From Thioploca sp. (GTDB taxonomy: Bacteria; Pseudomonadota; Gammaproteobacteria; Beggiatoales; Beggiatoaceae): a stretch of 10,291 bases of DNA. The translations under genes were made by a program, and so were the position numbers. The stretch covers positions 1 through 10,291 of the forward strand of contig DRQV01000073.1 in NCBI GenBank assembly GCA_011371325.1, written 5' to 3'. The notes beneath the pieces are model-generated. The model was given only the letters and a program-made list of their open reading frames with translations. It had not been told where the DNA came from and searched no databases. The first letter of the stretch is position 1. Each line of letters opens with the position of its first letter. Below, piece by piece: positions 7,361 through 10,291 of this stretch.

Positions 7361-7420
7361 GCTGATACACTCTAATATTTTATTCATAAATTATTTAATT
7401 AGTTAAAACTCAGTATCAGC
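7361..7420. repeat. 8-bp inverted repeat upstream of the exoribonuclease promoter
   Basis: GCTGATAC (7361-7368) and its exact reverse complement GTATCAGC (7413-7420) are 44 nt apart, with the right arm ending 8 nt before the proposed -35. In this AT-rich region the arms stand out by their G and C content. The arms could be binding half-sites, with two sites about five helical turns apart centre to centre, or the remains of a mobile element. No protein is assigned. Confidence 0.5.
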
Positions 7421-7428
7421 GTATATGC

Positions 7429-7457
7429 TTGCAAAACTTACTAATATCGATTATATT
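7429..7457 (+). promoter_or_regulatory. Sigma70-type promoter for the exoribonuclease-moaB unit
   Basis: TTGCAA (7429-7434, 4 of 6 matches to the -35 consensus) and TATATT (7452-7457, 5 of 6 to the -10) are separated by exactly 17 nt. Transcription would start near 7464 and give a leader of about 50 nt before the ATG at 7515. This supports that ATG over the one at 7425, which lies upstream of the -35. Confidence 0.5.
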
Positions 7458-7504
7458 GCTATATTTAAGTTAAAAATCACAAGGTTCAATACCAAAACTA
7501 ATTT

Positions 7505-7508
7505 AGGA
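7505..7508 (+). promoter_or_regulatory. Ribosome binding site that fixes the exoribonuclease start
   Basis: AGGA lies 6 nt before the ATG at 7515. The 13-nt string AGGAATCATAATG is repeated exactly at the moaB start (9520-9532). The alternative ATG at 7425 has no such site. Confidence 0.7.
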
Positions 7509-7514
7509 ATCATA

Positions 7515-9530
7515 ATGACTGAATTTGAAGGCCAAATATGGATTATTCAAAATAATGATGAGATTCACTTTATTTGCACTACGAAACGAGTTAAAAATAA
7601 AATTCAAGCAATTAATGAAAAAGGACGAGAGTTACGAATTCCTAAAGATAAATTATTATGGCAACATCCGTCTATAGTTAAAGAACCAAATGATTGGAAT
7701 GGTAAACTTGCAACGATAAAAATTGCTATAAATTTGATATGCAAGGAAATTGATATAGATTTGTTATGGGAAACTGCTTTAGAATTAGAAGTATCTGCAA
7801 TTGATGAATTAATAGATTTATATTTTGGTGGAGAAATCACTACTGAAAAAAGAGCTGCTATTTGGTATGTAATATCTGAAAATCGCTTATATTTTAAACG
7901 TAAAGGGCAAGAATGGGAAGCACGTACTGCCAAACAAGTACAAGAACTAAAAGATCAACGAGAACGAGAATTGCTTCGGAAAAAATCCCAAGCTTTAGCA
8001 GAAGAATGGCTACAACAAATATCCAAAAATTCTATGCCAGCTGTTTTGAATAATGAAGGATTTAAAATCTTAAATATACCAGTTGAAATCACACCATTTG
8101 TAGAACGTTTGGAAAAATGGTTACGGGGTGATACAGATAAAGATTTGGAAGAATTAGTTAATAAAATATCTAGTTCTGTAAAACTTACTGCTCGTGAGTT
8201 AGTATTTGAAGCATTACAAAAGACTGGCCGTTTACCGCTCGATGCTGATAGAGATGTTATCGTAGCTGGATTAAAATCAGAATTTTCTGCTGCCGTAAAT
8301 GAGGCTGCTCAAGCAATTGAAATTTGGCAACCTACTGAAAATCAGACTATTAGTAATATATTATTTAGTATTGATGATGAAGAAACTCGTGAAGTTGATG
8401 ATGCGATAGGGATTGATGAAGATGGAGAATTATGGAAACTTACTATAGCAATTGCTAATCCAGCTAGCATTATTCAAAGTGGAGATATATTAGATCGTGA
8501 AGCTATGCGACGTGGTACAACTGTTTATCTACCTACTCAAACCATATTAATGTTACCTGAATATCTGTCTTGTAATATTGCTAGTTTGACTGCTAAACAA
8601 GTGCGTTCTTCTTTAGTAATAAGAGTTTGGTTAGATTCAGAAGGACAGATTGTCAATAGTGAGATTAGCAATGAAGCGGTTATAGTATTAAAACGCTTAC
8701 ATTATACTGATTCTGATGAATTAATTAATCAAGGTAAAGATGATACTGCTCAAAAATTACGAGAATTATTAAATTGTGCCAAGCAATTGCAGGCTCAGAG
8801 ACAAGCTAATGGTGCTTTCACTTTACAACGTCCAGAATATAAGATTAAAGTTAATGCTGGTAGAGTTACGATTGATATGATTGATACCAATTCTCCTAGC
8901 AGATTATTAGTAGCAGAAATGATGATTTTAGCTAATCAAATAGCAGCTAAATATGCTTATCTACATCAAATTCCATTAATTTATCGAGTTCAATCTCCAC
9001 CTCTTGAACCAATTACTAAAACCATGGCTTCTGATCCATTAGCTTTGCATAAGGTGCGTAAATTGTTAGGTCGTTCTTCTTTATCTTTACAACCAAGTGG
9101 ACATAGTGGTTTAGGACTATCTATGTATACTCAATTGACCTCTCCTTTACGACGGTTTGCCGATTTAGTAATGCAAAGGCAATTGATGGCTCATTTAGTT
9201 GATGAAGAATTACCATATGATAAAGACGAACTGTTGAAAGTGTTAGAAACAGCGGATAGAACGGTTCGTTATGCTAGGCAAATCGAAGGTGAGGCTAAAA
9301 AACGTTGGTTTATGCAGTATTTAAAGCAATCATATAGTAATGTGCCATTGAAAGCTTTGGTTGTGTATGAAGTGAAAGGAGGCTATAAAGTTGAATTACA
9401 ACCTTGGGGAGTAGACGCATATTTGGCAACTACTCAAACTTTAAAACCTGCTCAATATGTTACTACTATAATTGAAAAAATCAGAGTTAAAGCTGGTAAT
9501 GTCCGGTTAAAATTAATTAAGGAATCATAA
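7515..9530 (+). CDS. RNase II/RNase R-family 3'-5' exoribonuclease (RNB domain)
   Basis: This 671-residue cytosolic enzyme would digest single-stranded RNA from the 3' end. The N-terminal about 270 residues lack the paired cold-shock domains of E. coli RNase II. They look instead like the small beta domain (strands around RELRIPKDKLL) plus helical, winged-helix-like region seen in the DrII/Zam-like branch. The RNB domain starts near residue 280. Its metal motif SIDDEETREVDDAI gives D287, E293, D295 and D296, which align with E. coli D201, D207, D209 and D210, so one metal aspartate is a glutamate. LTSPLRRFADLVMQRQL carries R546, equivalent to catalytic R500. A short S1/OB-like end follows (about 620-671). 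The start at 7515 is chosen over 7425 because of the AGGA site and the promoter, and because the extra 30 residues look non-coding. The stop overlaps moaB by 1 nt (TAATG), so the two are co-transcribed. Confidence 0.9.
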   Translation: MTEFEGQIWIIQNNDEIHFICTTKRVKNKIQAINEKGRELRIPKDKLLWQHPSIVKEPNDWNGKLATIKIAINLICKEIDIDLLWETALELEVSAIDELIDLYFGGEITTEKRAAIWYVISENRLYFKRKGQEWEARTAKQVQELKDQRERELLRKKSQALAEEWLQQISKNSMPAVLNNEGFKILNIPVEITPFVERLEKWLRGDTDKDLEELVNKISSSVKLTARELVFEALQKTGRLPLDADRDVIVAGLKSEFSAAVNEAAQAIEIWQPTENQTISNILFSIDDEETREVDDAIGIDEDGELWKLTIAIANPASIIQSGDILDREAMRRGTTVYLPTQTILMLPEYLSCNIASLTAKQVRSSLVIRVWLDSEGQIVNSEISNEAVIVLKRLHYTDSDELINQGKDDTAQKLRELLNCAKQLQAQRQANGAFTLQRPEYKIKVNAGRVTIDMIDTNSPSRLLVAEMMILANQIAAKYAYLHQIPLIYRVQSPPLEPITKTMASDPLALHKVRKLLGRSSLSLQPSGHSGLGLSMYTQLTSPLRRFADLVMQRQLMAHLVDEELPYDKDELLKVLETADRTVRYARQIEGEAKKRWFMQYLKQSYSNVPLKALVVYEVKGGYKVELQPWGVDAYLATTQTLKPAQYVTTIIEKIRVKAGNVRLKLIKES

Positions 9531-10048
9531 TGTCAGATAGAAAATTTATCCCTATTAATATCGCTATTCTTACAGTTTCAGATAGTCGTACTGAAGAAAC
9601 GGATACTTCTGGTGAAACTTTGGTAGATCGTTTGACTGGAGTTGGACATAATTTGGCTGAGAAAATAATTGTACCAGATGATATTTATCAAATGCGAGCA
9701 ATAGTTTCTAAGTGGATTGCTGATATAGATATTCAGGCGATTATAACTACTGGTGGAACTGGGGTTACTGGTAGAGATTGTACACCGGAAGCTATCTATC
9801 CTTTATTGGATAAAGTTTTAGATGGATTTGGAGAATTGTTTAGAACAGTATCCTATGAAGAGATTGGTACTTCAACCCTACAATCGAGAACTCTAGCTGG
9901 AGTTGCTAATGGAACTTATATTTTTTGTTTACCAGGTTCATCAGGTGCTTGCAGAACTGGTTGGGATAAAATTATTCAAGCTCAGTTAGATTATCGTACT
10001 AGACCGTGTAATTTTGTAGAAATGATGGCTAGATTATTGGAAACTTGA
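9530..10048 (+). CDS. moaB: Molybdopterin-binding protein MoaB
   Basis: MoaB belongs to the MogA/MoaB family that binds molybdopterin in molybdenum-cofactor synthesis. In organisms lacking MogA, MoaB-type proteins can adenylylate molybdopterin; the E. coli protein's exact role is less clear. The 172 residues match E. coli MoaB (170) along the whole length: AILTVSDSR (12-20), DTSGETL (25-31), ITTGGTGVTGRDCTPEA (72-88), FRTVSYEEIGTSTLQSR (104-120), LPGSSGACRTGWD (134-146) and TRPCNF (157-162). The GGTG loop, D83 and the PGS turn that form the pterin site are intact. GGAA precedes the ATG, which overlaps the exoribonuclease stop. No other moa or mog gene is visible, so the pairing with an RNase is positional only. 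A strong hairpin follows 15 nt after the stop. Confidence 0.95.
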   Translation: MSDRKFIPINIAILTVSDSRTEETDTSGETLVDRLTGVGHNLAEKIIVPDDIYQMRAIVSKWIADIDIQAIITTGGTGVTGRDCTPEAIYPLLDKVLDGFGELFRTVSYEEIGTSTLQSRTLAGVANGTYIFCLPGSSGACRTGWDKIIQAQLDYRTRPCNFVEMMARLLET

Positions 10049-10063
10049 AACTTAATAATTTAT

Positions 10064-10093
10064 AGGGTGCATAAGCTAAGCGTTATGCACCTT
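10064..10093 (+). terminator. Strong hairpin after moaB, possible terminator or interspersed palindrome
   Basis: GGTGCATAA (10066-10074) pairs perfectly with TTATGCACC (10083-10091) around an 8-nt loop GCTAAGCG. One G-T and one A-T pair extend the stem to 11 bp. Only TTAATTA follows, a weak U-tract, so termination would be imperfect, and the symmetric arms could serve both strands. The GGGTGC...GCACC form with an inner GC-TAA-GC resembles small palindromic repeats scattered in many genomes (cyanobacteria and some gammaproteobacteria, from memory), so it may be a repeat that also terminates. Confidence 0.65.
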
Positions 10094-10138
10094 AATTATC
10101 TCATTATGTTTTGGTGTATGACACTTCGTTTATACACA

Positions 10139-10216
10139 TTACGAGTTAGTAGATTCTGAGGAACCAATATTTTGTTGACAAACAGAACGATCTTTGCTAT
10201 TATATCTATATAACAT
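10139..10216 (-). CDS. Possible 25-residue small protein or gene remnant
   Basis: On the - strand an ATG (10216) has a well-placed Shine-Dalgarno, GGAG (10228-10225), 8 nt upstream. It is followed by 25 codons ending in TAA: MLYRYNSKDRSVCQQNIGSS, then ESTNS. It has no membrane segment or recognised motif. It may be a small peptide, the 5' stub of a lost gene, or chance. It overlaps a promoter-like sequence on the other strand. Confidence 0.22.
   Translation of the reverse strand: MLYRYNSKDRSVCQQNIGSSESTNS
10175..10203 (+). promoter_or_regulatory. Strong promoter-like sequence reading out of the right edge
   Basis: TTGACA (10175-10180) is a perfect -35, followed after exactly 17 nt by TATTAT (10198-10203), 5 of 6 to the -10 consensus. 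Transcription would start near 10210 and run rightwards. The -35 lies in a short palindrome TTTGT-TG-ACAAA (10171-10182) that could be an operator. No gene start is visible in the remaining 80 nt. Confidence 0.45.
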
Positions 10217-10291
10217 AATAATTACTCCAAAAGTATATTAAAAATGTTATAAAAAGCGGTAGTGTCCTAACTAAGCACTCGTCAAAGTAAC

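Larger units (their letters stand above)
7214..7514. other. Divergent control region between the DUF4124 and exoribonuclease genes
   Basis: About 300 nt, very AT-rich, carry the start signals of two divergent genes. On the left is the Shine-Dalgarno of the DUF4124 gene (GAGGA, - strand, 7225-7221). Its promoter is not clear, though TATGATACTATGATAT (- strand, about 7269-7254) offers two TATGAT -10 candidates without a good -35. On the right are an inverted repeat (7361-7420) and a promoter (7429-7457), listed separately. A frame open from an ATG at 7425 joins the exoribonuclease frame, but that ATG overlaps the promoter and is not taken as the start. Confidence 0.6.

Noticed and set aside
7425..7514. 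Upstream ATG extending the exoribonuclease by 30 residues
   Set aside because: It has no Shine-Dalgarno, lies upstream of the proposed -35 box, and its translation does not look like the family's N-terminus. The ATG at 7515 has AGGA at the right distance.
10114..10137. GTGTAT...ATACAC hairpin after the moaB palindrome
   Set aside because: Only a 6-bp AT-rich stem with a 12-nt loop and no U-tract; chance is likely in this composition.
10255..10291. Possible insertion-sequence terminal repeat (GTAGTGTCCTAACTAAGC)
   Set aside because: It looks like some transposon ends, but neither the other end nor any transposase is in the window, and I cannot name a family.

Overview
The window is AT-rich bacterial chromosome with tightly packed genes of gammaproteobacterial type. 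DusB, MoaB, PurE and PurK read closely like their Escherichia coli counterparts. The left-edge histidine-kinase tail, the DUF4124 protein and the non-enteric RNase II-family protein are types common in environmental gammaproteobacteria, for example sulfur-oxidising Thiotrichales/Beggiatoaceae. That lineage guess is inference and only weakly held.

Layout. (1) 2-1159, + strand: 3' end of a large hybrid sensor kinase with three receiver domains, the middle one lacking its phosphorylation residues. (2) 1191-2818, +: purK and purE, overlapping by 4 nt, two successive steps of de novo purine synthesis. (3) 2819-2958: convergent spacer. (4) 2959-6413, -: an apparent three-gene unit read from right to left. 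It holds an unusual fusion of an MGS-like ligand-binding domain with a CodA-like amidohydrolase barrel, then a degenerate cyclic-nucleotide-binding domain fused to a glutathione S-transferase, then dusB, which overlaps the preceding gene by 10 nt. (5) 6414-6760, -: remains of a small frameshifted gene. (6) 6761-7213, -: a secreted DUF4124 protein. (7) 7214-7514: divergent control region with an 8-bp inverted repeat and a good sigma70-like promoter. (8) 7515-10048, +: an RNase II-family exoribonuclease overlapping moaB by 1 nt. (9) 10049-10291: a strong hairpin after moaB, then overlapping opposite-strand signals at the right edge (a promoter-like TTGACA-17-TATTAT, and a 25-codon ORF with a good Shine-Dalgarno).

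Most of the window is housekeeping: purines, tRNA dihydrouridine, RNA turnover and molybdopterin. The novelty lies in the 3921-6413 pair of fusion proteins. One joins the kind of allosteric domain found at the end of carbamoyl-phosphate synthetase to a nucleobase-hydrolase-like barrel whose substrate-contacting residues differ from cytosine deaminase. The other puts a sensor-like beta-roll in front of a complete GST, apparently co-translated with a tRNA-modifying enzyme. Whether they act together is unknown. No CRISPR array, tRNA, rRNA or intact insertion sequence was seen.
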